This document shows, piece by piece, positions 1-7,889 of a stretch of 64,000 nt of DNA. The position numbers were made by a program, and so were the translations under genes. This DNA comes from Chryseobacterium taklimakanense. GTDB taxonomy: Bacteria; Bacteroidota; Bacteroidia; Flavobacteriales; Weeksellaceae. The notes under the pieces are model-generated. The model was not told the DNA's origin. It ran no database searches and was given only the letters and a program-made list of their open reading frames with translations. The stretch covers positions 2,356,001-2,420,000 of the forward strand of contig NZ_LT906465.1 of NCBI RefSeq assembly GCF_900187185.1. The letters are read 5' to 3'. Each line of letters begins with the position of its first letter. Within the stretch, counting starts at the first letter, position 1.

Positions 1-1176
1 CGGGGTGAAGAGAAGAAGTTCCTCGGGCAGTTCGTTCTGCGCGACGCCTCCGATCACGTTCGGGTGTGATTGCGCAATTTTTGTGGCTTCATCGCGGTAA
101 TTTTTATCCGTCAATGTGCCGGCAGATGACATGCCTAAAATAGCGATTACTCCTGAGTTATGAAAGAAATCCAGCGACTGGAAACCGCCGATCACCTGCG
201 AAGTAATGAGGTCTGCCCAATTTGAAATTTTGTAAATGCCGTATGAATATTGCAGTTCCTGTGTGTTTCCGATATCTGCAAATTTGCGGTCTTCCATCAG
301 AAGGAAATTATGTTTTGCAGCAATATCAATAAGTGGAATGATTGTTTTATCGTAATCAAAATCAGTAATGATGTCGATGTGCGTTTTCAGCGCCACGATG
401 TTTGGACCCACTTTTTCTGCAAGGTCGTGAAGTTCTTTCGTCGTAAGGACATCCGCAGAAGCAATCAGGTTTGATTTTTTTTCAAGCGCAACTTCAAGAA
501 GTTTTTTGGCTTTTGAATGCAGGTTGTTAGAATCAATTTTCTGCTGGTAAGATTTGCGTTTCTTTTCTTCGAACTTCACCACATTTCCGGCAAGGAAATC
601 CTTGATTCTTCCAACTTCGTCGTCAGTAAGCTGGCCTTCTTCCTGCAGTAGCTGGCAAACTTCACTGATGGTAAATAATGTATGTACCCGGAAACCTTTA
701 CTCTCCAGAAGTTCTTTACCGCCCTGTTGTCTGTCGAGCACTACAACGATATCGGAAACGGTAATGCCTTCATTTTCAATTTCGGGGATGGTTTCCAAAA
801 GTGATTTTCCGGAAGTAATTACGTCTTCTACCAGAAGGCAGTTCTGTCCTTTTTGGTAAATACCTTCAATAAGTTTTTTGGTGCCGTAATCTTTGGCTTC
901 CTTTCTTTTGATGATTAATGGAAGGTAACTTTCCAGAGACATCGCCGTCGCCATCGGAAGTGCAGCGTAAGGAACCCCGCAGATCAGGTCGAAATTGTCC
1001 AACGGAAGCATATCAAGCATATAATTTGCCAGATTTTTCAGGATTTTCGGGTCTGAGGCCAGTGGCCGCAAATCTACGTAAAACGGACTTTTGATACCCG
1101 ATTTCAGTGTAAATCTTCCGAACTTGATGATGCCGAGTTTGTAGCACTCCAGAAAGAACTCTTTTTTAGTTTCCAT
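1..1176 (-). CDS. pyrEF: Bifunctional UMP synthase (orotate phosphoribosyltransferase + OMP decarboxylase), 3' end beyond window
   Basis: This gene would carry out the last two steps of UMP synthesis in one polypeptide. Translating the minus strand from the ATG at 1176 gives 392 residues without a stop before the window edge. Residues 1-205 are the phosphoribosyltransferase half, with the PRPP loop VEDVITSGKS near residue 114. The second half is the decarboxylase, with LKTHIDI near 263 and the catalytic string EDRKFADIGNT near 297. That string is the form known from eukaryotic UMP synthase and differs from the E. coli PyrF form. The domain order (transferase first) also matches animal UMPS. 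A TAACTTTG -7 box lies at 1196-1203, about 20 nt upstream of the start. The roughly 70-90 C-terminal residues that close the barrel are missing from the window, so integrity of the end cannot be judged. Function is confident; rarity in bacteria is from memory. Confidence 0.93.
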   Translation of the reverse strand, partial: METKKEFFLECYKLGIIKFGRFTLKSGIKSPFYVDLRPLASDPKILKNLANYMLDMLPLDNFDLICGVPYAALPMATAMSLESYLPLIIKRKEAKDYGTKKLIEGIYQKGQNCLLVEDVITSGKSLLETIPEIENEGITVSDIVVVLDRQQGGKELLESKGFRVHTLFTISEVCQLLQEEGQLTDDEVGRIKDFLAGNVVKFEEKKRKSYQQKIDSNNLHSKAKKLLEVALEKKSNLIASADVLTTKELHDLAEKVGPNIVALKTHIDIITDFDYDKTIIPLIDIAAKHNFLLMEDRKFADIGNTQELQYSYGIYKISNWADLITSQVIGGFQSLDFFHNSGVIAILGMSSAGTLTDKNYRDEATKIAQSHPNVIGGVAQNELPEELLLFTP

Positions 1177-1195
1177 TTACTTGTTTTGATTTCTA

Positions 1196-1203
1196 CAAAG
1201 TTA
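1196..1203 (-). promoter_or_regulatory. -7 box of the UMP synthase gene
   Basis: The minus strand reads TAACTTTG, which fits the Bacteroidota -7 consensus TAnnTTTG, 19 nt upstream of the ATG. No clear -33 TTG was seen at 17-23 nt. Confidence 0.45.
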
Positions 1204-1320
1204 GGATTATTTGCGGGAAGATGGAAACCGAAGTGGGAGAGATGCGGGGTTTTTGATGAGTTTTAGATGAATAATGACGGACTTTTTACCCGCGACTTTT
1301 ACAGATCGAACGAAATTTCC

Positions 1321-1418
1321 AGCCCGGATGGCAATGGAAATCCTTTTTTGCTTTGGGAATTCCGTCTGAAGTTATCCCGAGACATCCGGCAAAAAAGATT
1401 GTAATGAACAGCCGGACT
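1321..1418 (+). repeat. Dispersed stem-loop element, family 1 copy A
   Basis: The ends AGCCCGG (1321-1327) and CCGGACT (1412-1418) pair apart from one C-A mismatch, and an inner stem pairs CTTTTTTGC with GCAAAAAAG. Between the stems are conserved single-stranded blocks (GGCAATGGAAATCC on the left, GATTGTAATG on the right). Diverged copies in the same orientation lie at 12565-12654 and 36979-37064. This copy sits just upstream of the promoter of the serine hydrolase. Function unknown. Confidence 0.6.
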
Positions 1419-1444
1419 GCGCAGAAACCGGAGCACTGCTTGTC

Positions 1445-1472
1445 TTGCTCCTCATAAAAATATTTATATTTG
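1445..1472 (+). promoter_or_regulatory. Promoter of the serine hydrolase gene
   Basis: A -33 TTG at 1445-1447, a 17-nt spacer and TATATTTG at 1465-1472 fit the Bacteroidota pattern TTG-N17-23-TAnnTTTG. It implies that translation starts at the ATG at 1488 and not at the upstream TTG (1470), which lies inside the box. Confidence 0.6.
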
Positions 1473-1487
1473 ATGAAAATTTATCTC

Positions 1488-3032
1488 ATGAAAATAAAAT
1501 TTTCTCTACTCTTTGTACTGTTTTCCGTGCTTGCTTTTGCGCAGATTGAAGAACGAAAACTTGATGAACTGGTGCAAAATACGCTGAAAACTTTTGATGT
1601 TCCCGGTATGTCGGTGGGAATCATCAAAGACGGTAAAATCCTGTATGCTAAAGGCCACGGTGTTGCGTCGCTGAAAACAAAACAGGCGATGAACGAAAAT
1701 ACTCTGGTGGGAATTGCTTCGAATTCAAAAGGGTTTACGGCGACCGCTCTGGCAATTCTGGCGGACGAAGGCAAACTGAACTGGGACGATAAAGTGACAA
1801 AATTTATTCCTGAATTCCAGATGTATGACTCATATGTAACGCAGGAAATTACGGTGAAAGATCTGATTACGCACAGAGCAGGGCTTGGGCTGGGACAGGG
1901 CGACCTGATGTTTTTCCCTGAAGGCGGCACATTGACGGTGAAAGATATCGTGCACAACGTACGTTATCTGAAACCGGAACATTCTTTCAGAAACCAGATG
2001 GATTATAATAATGTGATGTACATTGTAGCCGGAGAGGTGATTACGAGAATTACCGGTTTGAGCTGGGCAGAATTCATCGAGCAGCGAATTATGAAACCTG
2101 TCGGCATGATGCAAAGTTTCGGAAGCTATAACCGCGCGAAGAGTGTTGCCAACAAAATTGATGCGCATGCGCCGGTAAACGGCAAAGCCGTACAGGTGCC
2201 GCACGACTGGAACGAAACGGCCAACGCAGCGGGCGGAATTATGAGCAATATTCCGGATATGCTGACCTGGGCGGATTTCCTGATCAATGGCTTTACCACA
2301 AAAGAGGGCAAAAAACTGGTTTCTGACAAGCAGATTGCACAACTTTGGCAAATACAGCAGCCTTCGACGGTAGCTTTGAAAAATCCTTATGATACCCAGA
2401 ATTATGGTTACGGGCTGGGATGGTTCATCAGCGATGTAAAAGGGCATAAACAGGTGCAGCACACCGGCGGGCTGATCGGGACGGTAACGCAGTTTACCCT
2501 GATTCCTGATATGAAGCTGGGTATCGTTGTGCTTACCAATCAGCAAAGCGGCGCTGCGTTCAATACCATTACCAACACGGTAAAGGATTTTTACCTTGGA
2601 ATTGATGACAGAAACTGGCTGAAAACCTACGGCGAAAGAATGGCAAAAATGAATGCAGATTTCGAGAAAGGAAAAAAAGAAATCTTTGCAAAAGCTGAGG
2701 CCTTCCAAAAATCAAAGGCCTGCAAAGTGGTACCAGAACAAATTACCGGAACATACACCGATCCCTGGTTTGGCGATGTAGAAATAACCAGGCATTCCAG
2801 TACTTACAGAATTGCCAGCAAAACGTCACCACGGCTGAAAGGAGAACTGATCCCGTATTCAGCCAGCACATTTATTGCAAAATGGGACGACAGAAGCTAT
2901 GACGCCGACGCCTTCTTAATTTTTAATTATGACGAGAACGGAAAAGCGCAAAGTGCGAAAATGAAACCGATTTCTGATGTTACGGATTTCTCTTTCGACT
3001 TTGAAGATTTGGATTTGAAGAGGACGAAATAG
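1488..3032 (+). CDS. Secreted beta-lactamase-fold serine hydrolase (class C/PBP4*-type) with C-terminal DUF3471-like domain
   Basis: The 514-residue product starts with a clear signal peptide (MKIKFSLLFVLFSVLAFAQ) and carries the three catalytic elements of the serine beta-lactamase/penicillin-binding esterase fold: SNSK (SxxK) near residue 78, YNN near 172 and HTGG near 330. After the catalytic domain, from about residue 405, comes a smaller beta-rich domain that begins PEQITGTYTDPW and resembles DUF3471. Such proteins are D-aminopeptidases, esterases or peptidases of the envelope, and the sequence does not show which substrate is used. I place the start at the ATG at 1488 because it begins the signal peptide and lies just after the promoter. 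An upstream in-frame ATG at 1473 is possible. The gene stands alone and ends in a strong terminator. Confidence 0.9.
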   Translation: MKIKFSLLFVLFSVLAFAQIEERKLDELVQNTLKTFDVPGMSVGIIKDGKILYAKGHGVASLKTKQAMNENTLVGIASNSKGFTATALAILADEGKLNWDDKVTKFIPEFQMYDSYVTQEITVKDLITHRAGLGLGQGDLMFFPEGGTLTVKDIVHNVRYLKPEHSFRNQMDYNNVMYIVAGEVITRITGLSWAEFIEQRIMKPVGMMQSFGSYNRAKSVANKIDAHAPVNGKAVQVPHDWNETANAAGGIMSNIPDMLTWADFLINGFTTKEGKKLVSDKQIAQLWQIQQPSTVALKNPYDTQNYGYGLGWFISDVKGHKQVQHTGGLIGTVTQFTLIPDMKLGIVVLTNQQSGAAFNTITNTVKDFYLGIDDRNWLKTYGERMAKMNADFEKGKKEIFAKAEAFQKSKACKVVPEQITGTYTDPWFGDVEITRHSSTYRIASKTSPRLKGELIPYSASTFIAKWDDRSYDADAFLIFNYDENGKAQSAKMKPISDVTDFSFDFEDLDLKRTK

Positions 3033-3063
3033 TGTCTGTGTAAGGATTGCACAGGTTTACAGG

Positions 3064-3091
3064 AACTTCAGCATGGGCTGAAGTTTTTTTA
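3064..3091 (+). terminator. Rho-independent terminator of the serine hydrolase gene
   Basis: A perfect 9-bp stem AACTTCAGC/GCTGAAGTT (3064-3072 and 3077-3085) with a 4-nt loop is followed by a run of T. It has no T-run on the other strand, so it serves the plus-strand gene. Confidence 0.9.
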
Positions 3092-3140
3092 TTACTGAAA
3101 GATGATTTAGATTCTTAAGGTGTAGCCGTGATGACTGTAA

Positions 3141-3623
3141 TTATAGGATCTCTCTTGGAAGAAAAAAATGAGTGAGGGTTTTATGTGCAACTTCAAATTG
3201 TGACCATTCCTCGCAATCCACTTCAAAAACTGCAACAGCGCAGGTCGGAAATTCCAATACTTCAGAGGTGAGCGAACTGGCAAATTGAGAAATCGTCGGA
3301 TTGTGGGAGAACAGAGCTGCCGAGCTATATTCATCATCAATTCTCACAACCGTATTGGTGAAATCTTCCAGCAAAGGTTCGTAAAGGTCTTCAATTTTTT
3401 TGATGTTTGAATTGCCAAATGTTTCCGCAAAATACCGGCACGTCGTCAGTGCTCTTTTTGCCGGGCTCGAGATGAAACACCCGATATTGAAGCCGTTTTC
3501 GAGCAGATGTTTCGCCATGCCCCGGGCGTTGCTGTGACCGCGTTCATTCAGCGGTCGGTCAAAATCGGGCACATCGTGGGTCCAGTCGCTTTTAGCGTGG
3601 CGTACAAGGTACAGTGTCTTCAC
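3141..3623 (-). CDS. SixA-type histidine phosphatase
   Basis: This 160-residue protein belongs to the small histidine phosphatases (phosphoglycerate-mutase fold, SixA branch). It opens with LVRHAKS, placing the phospho-accepting His at residue 9. A second catalytic His is at 107 in FSHNPT, and the conserved RPLNERG follows at 23-29. Length fits SixA (about 160). SixA in E. coli acts on phosphohistidine of phosphotransfer proteins, but the substrate here is not shown by sequence. It is monocistronic and convergent with the serine hydrolase. Confidence 0.88.
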   Translation of the reverse strand: MKTLYLVRHAKSDWTHDVPDFDRPLNERGHSNARGMAKHLLENGFNIGCFISSPAKRALTTCRYFAETFGNSNIKKIEDLYEPLLEDFTNTVVRIDDEYSSAALFSHNPTISQFASSLTSEVLEFPTCAVAVFEVDCEEWSQFEVAHKTLTHFFLPREIL

Positions 3624-3670
3624 TTATTTTTATTTAAATCTTAAAAACGAAATTAAAAAATAATATGATT

Positions 3671-3702
3671 CAAAAATAAAAATTTACCGAAGATTCCCGC
3701 AA
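3671..3702 (-). promoter_or_regulatory. Promoter of the SixA-type gene
   Basis: On the minus strand TTG (3702-3700), a 21-nt spacer and TATTTTTG (3678-3671) match the Bacteroidota promoter form about 48 nt upstream of the ATG. Confidence 0.4.
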
Positions 3703-3842
3703 GAGAAAATCAGCTGATGTCACCGGGTGCTCAAATTATCTTTTTACGGATTCACTTTCCGCCTTCTGGCTTTGTGTTTGGAGTGGATGCACAATATTTA
3801 AAATACAGGTAATCGTGTGGGTGTATTTCTGAGTAATGTCCA

Positions 3843-4688
3843 TTAAAGGCTGCTTACCGTTGCCGGTACTGAAGTCGCAATTCCTTCTGCATCCAGGCGG
3901 TTTTTCAGTTTCACGATGGCTTCACTTCTTACTGACTGAATATTTTCACCGGGTTTCATCCAAAACCTGACCTGCAGACTGTAAATTCCCAGTTTTTGAC
4001 GCACGAACACCACTTCGGCACTCTCCGGATCCTGCACAAAGCCCAAACTTTGAACTTCATTGAGCAAAACGCTTTTGGCTTTTTCCAGATTCTCCGTATT
4101 TGGAATCTCCAGATCAATGATGATTTTACGGTGCTGTGATGCCGTGATATTAATGAAAGGCGCACTAAAAATCATTTGGTTCGGGATAAAAACCTTCTTT
4201 CCCTCATCATTAATCACTTTGGTCGTAAGGAAGCCAATTTCTTCAACCGTTCCCGAAATATTGTTGATGGTTACATAATCACCCACTTTAAAGGCTTTGT
4301 CCACGCTTACCAGCATCCCGGAAAACATGGATGATACAATATCTTTTAAAGCGACACCCGCAATGATCCCGGCTACACCCAAACTTCCGAGAAATTTGAT
4401 GAAGAAACCGCTCAGCCCCATAATTTCCAGCGTGATAAAAGTGCCGATGAGGATAATCAGAAACCTGAAAAATCCTATCAAAGTGATCACGGTATCCTGA
4501 TTTCTGCTTTTTGGAAAAAGTTTCTGAAAAAGGTCTACACTTATTTTACTCAGAAATTTACTGGTGTAAAGAAAAAACAAAAAGACTAGAATTCCCACGA
4601 TGAGGTTGGGTGTAAACTCCGCGAATTTCACCCACCAGTTTTCCAAAACCCCAATAACCAAATCGATGTATTTTTTACTTTCGTCCAT
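3843..4688 (-). CDS. MscS-family mechanosensitive ion channel
   Basis: The 281-residue product has the small-conductance channel layout. Three hydrophobic helices lie at about 24-45, 64-88 and 92-115, the third with the Gly/Ala-rich pore pattern (LGSLGVAGIIAGVAL) followed by DIVSSMFSGM. After these comes the cytoplasmic beta domain with the typical VGDYVTINNISGTVEEIG and the phrase VFIPNQMIFS. Length matches E. coli MscS (286). Such channels open under membrane tension during osmotic downshock. A TAAATTTG box at 4706-4713 lies 17 nt before the start. The gene is monocistronic. Confidence 0.93.
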   Translation of the reverse strand: MDESKKYIDLVIGVLENWWVKFAEFTPNLIVGILVFLFFLYTSKFLSKISVDLFQKLFPKSRNQDTVITLIGFFRFLIILIGTFITLEIMGLSGFFIKFLGSLGVAGIIAGVALKDIVSSMFSGMLVSVDKAFKVGDYVTINNISGTVEEIGFLTTKVINDEGKKVFIPNQMIFSAPFINITASQHRKIIIDLEIPNTENLEKAKSVLLNEVQSLGFVQDPESAEVVFVRQKLGIYSLQVRFWMKPGENIQSVRSEAIVKLKNRLDAEGIATSVPATVSSL

Positions 4689-4990
4689 TAATGCTCATTT
4701 TTTTTCAAATTTATGAAAATTTTAACCGAGGAAAATTCACTCCTGCCAATTGGGAGGAGGGTTCATATGTCGTGTTCAGCCAATTCCTGCAGAAGGAGCG
4801 CGCGAAATTTTTTCCCAAAGGGGCGACAGAAAATTAAACCTTAGCTGCGCTGCACACCACAACCGAATAAGTAAGAAAGGCGTAAAAAAAACCTGAAGCA
4901 GATAAAACCCTGCTAAAATTTCGGCAGGGCTTTATACGTTAAATGAAGAATTAATTTGATATTGCTTCGTCTGTCTCTGTATGAGATACG
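4689..4990. other. Intergenic region without a gene
   Basis: This 302-bp stretch holds the -7 box of the MscS gene (TAAATTTG on the minus strand, 4713-4706) and the terminator of the PepSY-type gene. No coding potential or other structure was recognised between about 4735 and 4900. Confidence 0.6.
4901..4932 (-). terminator. Terminator of the siderophore receptor/PepSY unit
   Basis: GCAGGG/CCCTGC arms (4924-4929 and 4908-4913) enclose a 10-nt loop, and on the minus strand the stem is followed by TTTTATC. Confidence 0.75.
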
Positions 4991-5515
4991 CTATTGAAAA
5001 AACACCATAATCAGAGCGATGATGAAGCCTATTCCGGCATAGATCATTCCTCTCCTGAACGCTTTTGATTTGAAGTTGAACATCCAGAACGATGAAACCA
5101 CAAAGAAGAAAAGCACCAGTCCGAACAGCGTATTCAGGGAGGCATAACGGTGTTTCGATGTCGATTTGTGCAGTTCGTTGAACTTTGCCAGGACATACGG
5201 CAGTTCCATTTTAGTGTACTTCGCTTCACCGGTTCTGATGTTGTAAGTTCCGTTTTCAAACTCGCGGATGTCGCCTTTCGAGCCGGTAAATTCCAGATTT
5301 CTTGATTTGATTTCTTTAGCAAGTTCCTTCTCCTCCAAATTCGGTTGAAGCACAACTTCGTATTTCTTTTCGGATTTCAGGAAATTCGTGTCACGGTAAA
5401 TCAGCAAAACCCCGCTGATTGCGTACACCGCCATAATTCCCGCCGTAAAATATCCCAGATAACGGTGCAAAATCCGCATCGTCGACGTTACGTTTGTTTT
5501 CTTATTTGTTTTCAT
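4991..5515 (-). CDS. PepSY-associated membrane protein, probable partner of the siderophore receptor
   Basis: The product has 174 residues and about three membrane helices. The first, near 17-37, contains HRYLGYFTAGIMAVYAISG, which is typical of PepSY_TM proteins with the leading His of the RxxHR motif. A short periplasmic segment separates it from two C-terminal helices (about 128-150 and 155-173). PepSY_TM proteins in iron loci are often linked to ferric-siderophore reduction in the inner membrane. The gene lies 17 nt after the TonB receptor, in the same transcript, and before a terminator, which supports an iron-related role. It is a short version of the family: full-length members have some 350-500 residues and four helices. 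The exact biochemical role is inferred. Confidence 0.75.
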   Translation of the reverse strand: MKTNKKTNVTSTMRILHRYLGYFTAGIMAVYAISGVLLIYRDTNFLKSEKKYEVVLQPNLEEKELAKEIKSRNLEFTGSKGDIREFENGTYNIRTGEAKYTKMELPYVLAKFNELHKSTSKHRYASLNTLFGLVLFFFVVSSFWMFNFKSKAFRRGMIYAGIGFIIALIMVFFQ

Positions 5516-5532
5516 TTTTGTTTTTTTTAATC

Positions 5533-7755
5533 TTAAAGTTTATAACTCAGCGTGAAGTAAAAGTTTCTCGGTGTAATCGGGTTTACCGAGTAATTTTCGT
5601 GAACGTTGTAGTTTTCTGCCTCGAAAATATTGCCCAGTTTCCCCTGTATCAGGAAGTTTTTATATTCATATCCAACAGATAAATCTACCGTGGTATAACC
5701 TTTCAAATATACCATTCTTGTGGTTTCTTTTTGGGTTTTGGTATCGTTCCATCCGGCTTTCCTGTCGCCGGTGTAGAAGCCTGATGCTCCTAAAATGAGG
5801 CCTTTCAGGGTGTTGTCAAATTTGTAGAAAACGGAAGCATTTGCTGTAGTTGCCGGCGTTCTCACCAGTCTTTGATTTTCTACATAACCTGTAATCTCTG
5901 GCGTTTCCGTATAAACGGAGTGGTTGTAAGAAACCCCGCCGATTAATGACAATTGTGGCGTCGGATTTCCGGTGATGTCCAGTTCAACACCGCGGCTCCT
6001 CACTTTTCCTGCAAATTCCTTGATGCTTGAATCGGAATTGAGGTTGCCGTTTTTATCGTAAATCGCGGTAGTATAAGTGTTCCGGTTGTCGATTTGGTAA
6101 GCATTGATGTTGAAAGCCACCGTATTGTTGAACACATTTTTCTTGATTCCGATTTCGTACTGGTCCACTACAGATGCCTTCAGTGGCGCATTGTCAACCG
6201 TAAATCCTGAATTTGGTACAAAAGAATTGGTATAGGTTCCGTAAACCGTGAAATTTTCATTTGGTGTGAAAACCAGTCCGGCCTTTGGTGAGAAAGCATA
6301 CTCGCTGGTGCCGGTATTATCCTTGGTTTTTTCAGTATTTGTCCTGAAATTTCTTTCTACTGTATCATCATTCTGAAGGTTAGAATATCTTACACCTCCC
6401 AAAACTTTAAAATAGTTTGAAAGTTCCACAAAATCCTGAATATAAACGCCGTAACGGGTCGTGTTGATGCGGTTTCTGGTGTTCTTTTCAGAATTCGGCT
6501 CTGCGATATGTGTCCAGGTTGTAGGTGTATTGAGCTTCCAGTTGCCGACGATGTACGAGGTTCCGAAATTCTTATTGTTAGTCGGATTGTAGAACGTGTA
6601 CGCATCTGCAGTACCGTAATCGCCGTCGGCACCGAAGAGCACTTTATGTTTCACATTTCCGGTGTTGAATTCACCGTTCAAATTAATCTGTAACGAAGTA
6701 TAATTCTGTTCGTTGTAAGTTTTGTTCAGTGTGCGGTCCCAGGTCGGTTCAGACTGGCTTGGGTTCCCGGTGTATTTCCATTGGATTCTTTCAACAGAGA
6801 AATAATCCTTGGTATAATTTTGATATGAAGCCACTGAATTCAGGTACCAGCGGTCGTTGAATTTATGGTTTAAAGTAATTCCGCCGGTCGCCTGCTGGCT
6901 GGTCTGGTAATTCCAGTCTTCGCCCAGGAACTGCTTTTTATCCAAACCGGTTTCAAATGAAGAAATTCCGGTGGTTTTTTCCACTAAGGCACCCAAACCG
7001 AAATCTGGCGTGAAATGTTGTTTCAAATAATCGCCTTCTACAAAAATTTGGGTGTTTTCGCCAATATTAAATGCAAAAGAAGGATTGAAATATTGTTTTT
7101 GAGAATTCACCACATCGCGGAAGCTGTCGGCATATTCATAGGTCCCGTTGATTCTGAAAGCAATTTTTTGAGAAAGCGGCCCGTAAATATCCACCGTGGG
7201 CTTATATGAGTTCCAACTGCCAACATTCATCCCGACGCTTCCTCCAAAACTGAAACGCGGTTTCTTGGTCACCATATTGATGATCCCGCCCGGGCCCACA
7301 TTGCCGTAAAGCATTGCGTTGGCGCCTTTCAGCACTTCCACACGTTCCAAACCGCTTACTTCAGGGAAGATACCGCTGTTAACCTTTGCTCCGTTTTTAA
7401 AAATATTTTCATTTCCAAAAGTAAAGCCACGCCCGCCGAAACTGTCCTGCGAGCCGCCTCTTGCGGAGGTGATGTAGATTCCGTTCACGTTTTTCACCAC
7501 ATCGCTCAGTTGTTTTGCCTGTTGCTGCTCGATGATCTCGTGCGTCACCATCTGTATCGGTTGTGGATTTTCGATAAGGGGAATCAGCGATTTTGTGGTG
7601 AAAGAGCGGCCCTTGTTTGGGTTTCCGGTTTTATGAAGTATAATGTCTTCAATTTCCTGAATTTTTAATGTGTCCGTATCAATGTGTCGTGGTCCTTGAG
7701 CGTACACGCTTACTGAAATCGCAAGAACTGCTGCTGTTAGAATTTCCCTTCTCAT
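5533..7755 (-). CDS. TonB-dependent siderophore receptor
   Basis: This 740-residue outer membrane protein imports ferric siderophores using TonB energy. A signal peptide covers residues 1-20 (ends SVYAQ). The plug domain (about 50-165) contains the family phrases LSDVVKNVNGIY, VEVLKGANAMLYG and GPGGIINMVTKKP, and the rest is a beta-barrel with repeated aromatic-ending strands. Length and motifs fit the FhuA/FoxA/FhuE siderophore group and not the larger SusC-type receptors. No N-terminal signaling (STN) or CarboxypepD-like extension is present, and the segment with IQEIEDIILHK before the plug is short. An iron-responsive control is suggested by the palindrome upstream. The siderophore cannot be named from sequence. 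Confidence 0.93.
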   Translation of the reverse strand: MRREILTAAVLAISVSVYAQGPRHIDTDTLKIQEIEDIILHKTGNPNKGRSFTTKSLIPLIENPQPIQMVTHEIIEQQQAKQLSDVVKNVNGIYITSARGGSQDSFGGRGFTFGNENIFKNGAKVNSGIFPEVSGLERVEVLKGANAMLYGNVGPGGIINMVTKKPRFSFGGSVGMNVGSWNSYKPTVDIYGPLSQKIAFRINGTYEYADSFRDVVNSQKQYFNPSFAFNIGENTQIFVEGDYLKQHFTPDFGLGALVEKTTGISSFETGLDKKQFLGEDWNYQTSQQATGGITLNHKFNDRWYLNSVASYQNYTKDYFSVERIQWKYTGNPSQSEPTWDRTLNKTYNEQNYTSLQINLNGEFNTGNVKHKVLFGADGDYGTADAYTFYNPTNNKNFGTSYIVGNWKLNTPTTWTHIAEPNSEKNTRNRINTTRYGVYIQDFVELSNYFKVLGGVRYSNLQNDDTVERNFRTNTEKTKDNTGTSEYAFSPKAGLVFTPNENFTVYGTYTNSFVPNSGFTVDNAPLKASVVDQYEIGIKKNVFNNTVAFNINAYQIDNRNTYTTAIYDKNGNLNSDSSIKEFAGKVRSRGVELDITGNPTPQLSLIGGVSYNHSVYTETPEITGYVENQRLVRTPATTANASVFYKFDNTLKGLILGASGFYTGDRKAGWNDTKTQKETTRMVYLKGYTTVDLSVGYEYKNFLIQGKLGNIFEAENYNVHENYSVNPITPRNFYFTLSYKL

Positions 7756-7789
7756 TTACCTTTATTTAGAATGAATTAAAATAACGGTG

Positions 7790-7820
7790 CAAAAGTAAAA
7801 ATTGAGTCGCTATTCGCAAA
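7790..7820 (-). promoter_or_regulatory. Promoter of the siderophore receptor
   Basis: Read on the minus strand: TTTG (7820-7817), a 19-nt spacer and TACTTTTG (7797-7790), then 34 nt to the ATG. Both boxes match the Bacteroidota consensus. Confidence 0.65.
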
Positions 7821-7825
7821 ATTTA

Positions 7826-7842
7826 TTTGGAATAATTCTAAA
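7826..7842 (-). promoter_or_regulatory. Fur-like palindromic operator
   Basis: A 17-bp palindrome reads TTTAGAATTATTCCAAA on the minus strand, with one mismatched pair of eight. It abuts the -33 element of the siderophore receptor promoter. Position and AT-rich symmetry suggest a Fur-type site; binding has not been shown. Confidence 0.45.
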
Positions 7843-7889
7843 CAATATTATACAATAGAACCTAACTTGTTGATGATCAGAGGATCAAC

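Noticed and set aside
1830-2708. Long minus-strand open frame (292 codons) inside the serine hydrolase gene
   Set aside because: It lies fully opposite a gene with a signal peptide and all catalytic motifs, has no recognisable domain and is His/Arg/Phe-rich as expected for antisense reading.
3736-3843. 35-codon frame whose ATG overlaps the mscS stop (TAATG)
   Set aside because: The overlap looks like coupling, but the peptide has no hydrophobic pattern or known motif and the length could be chance.
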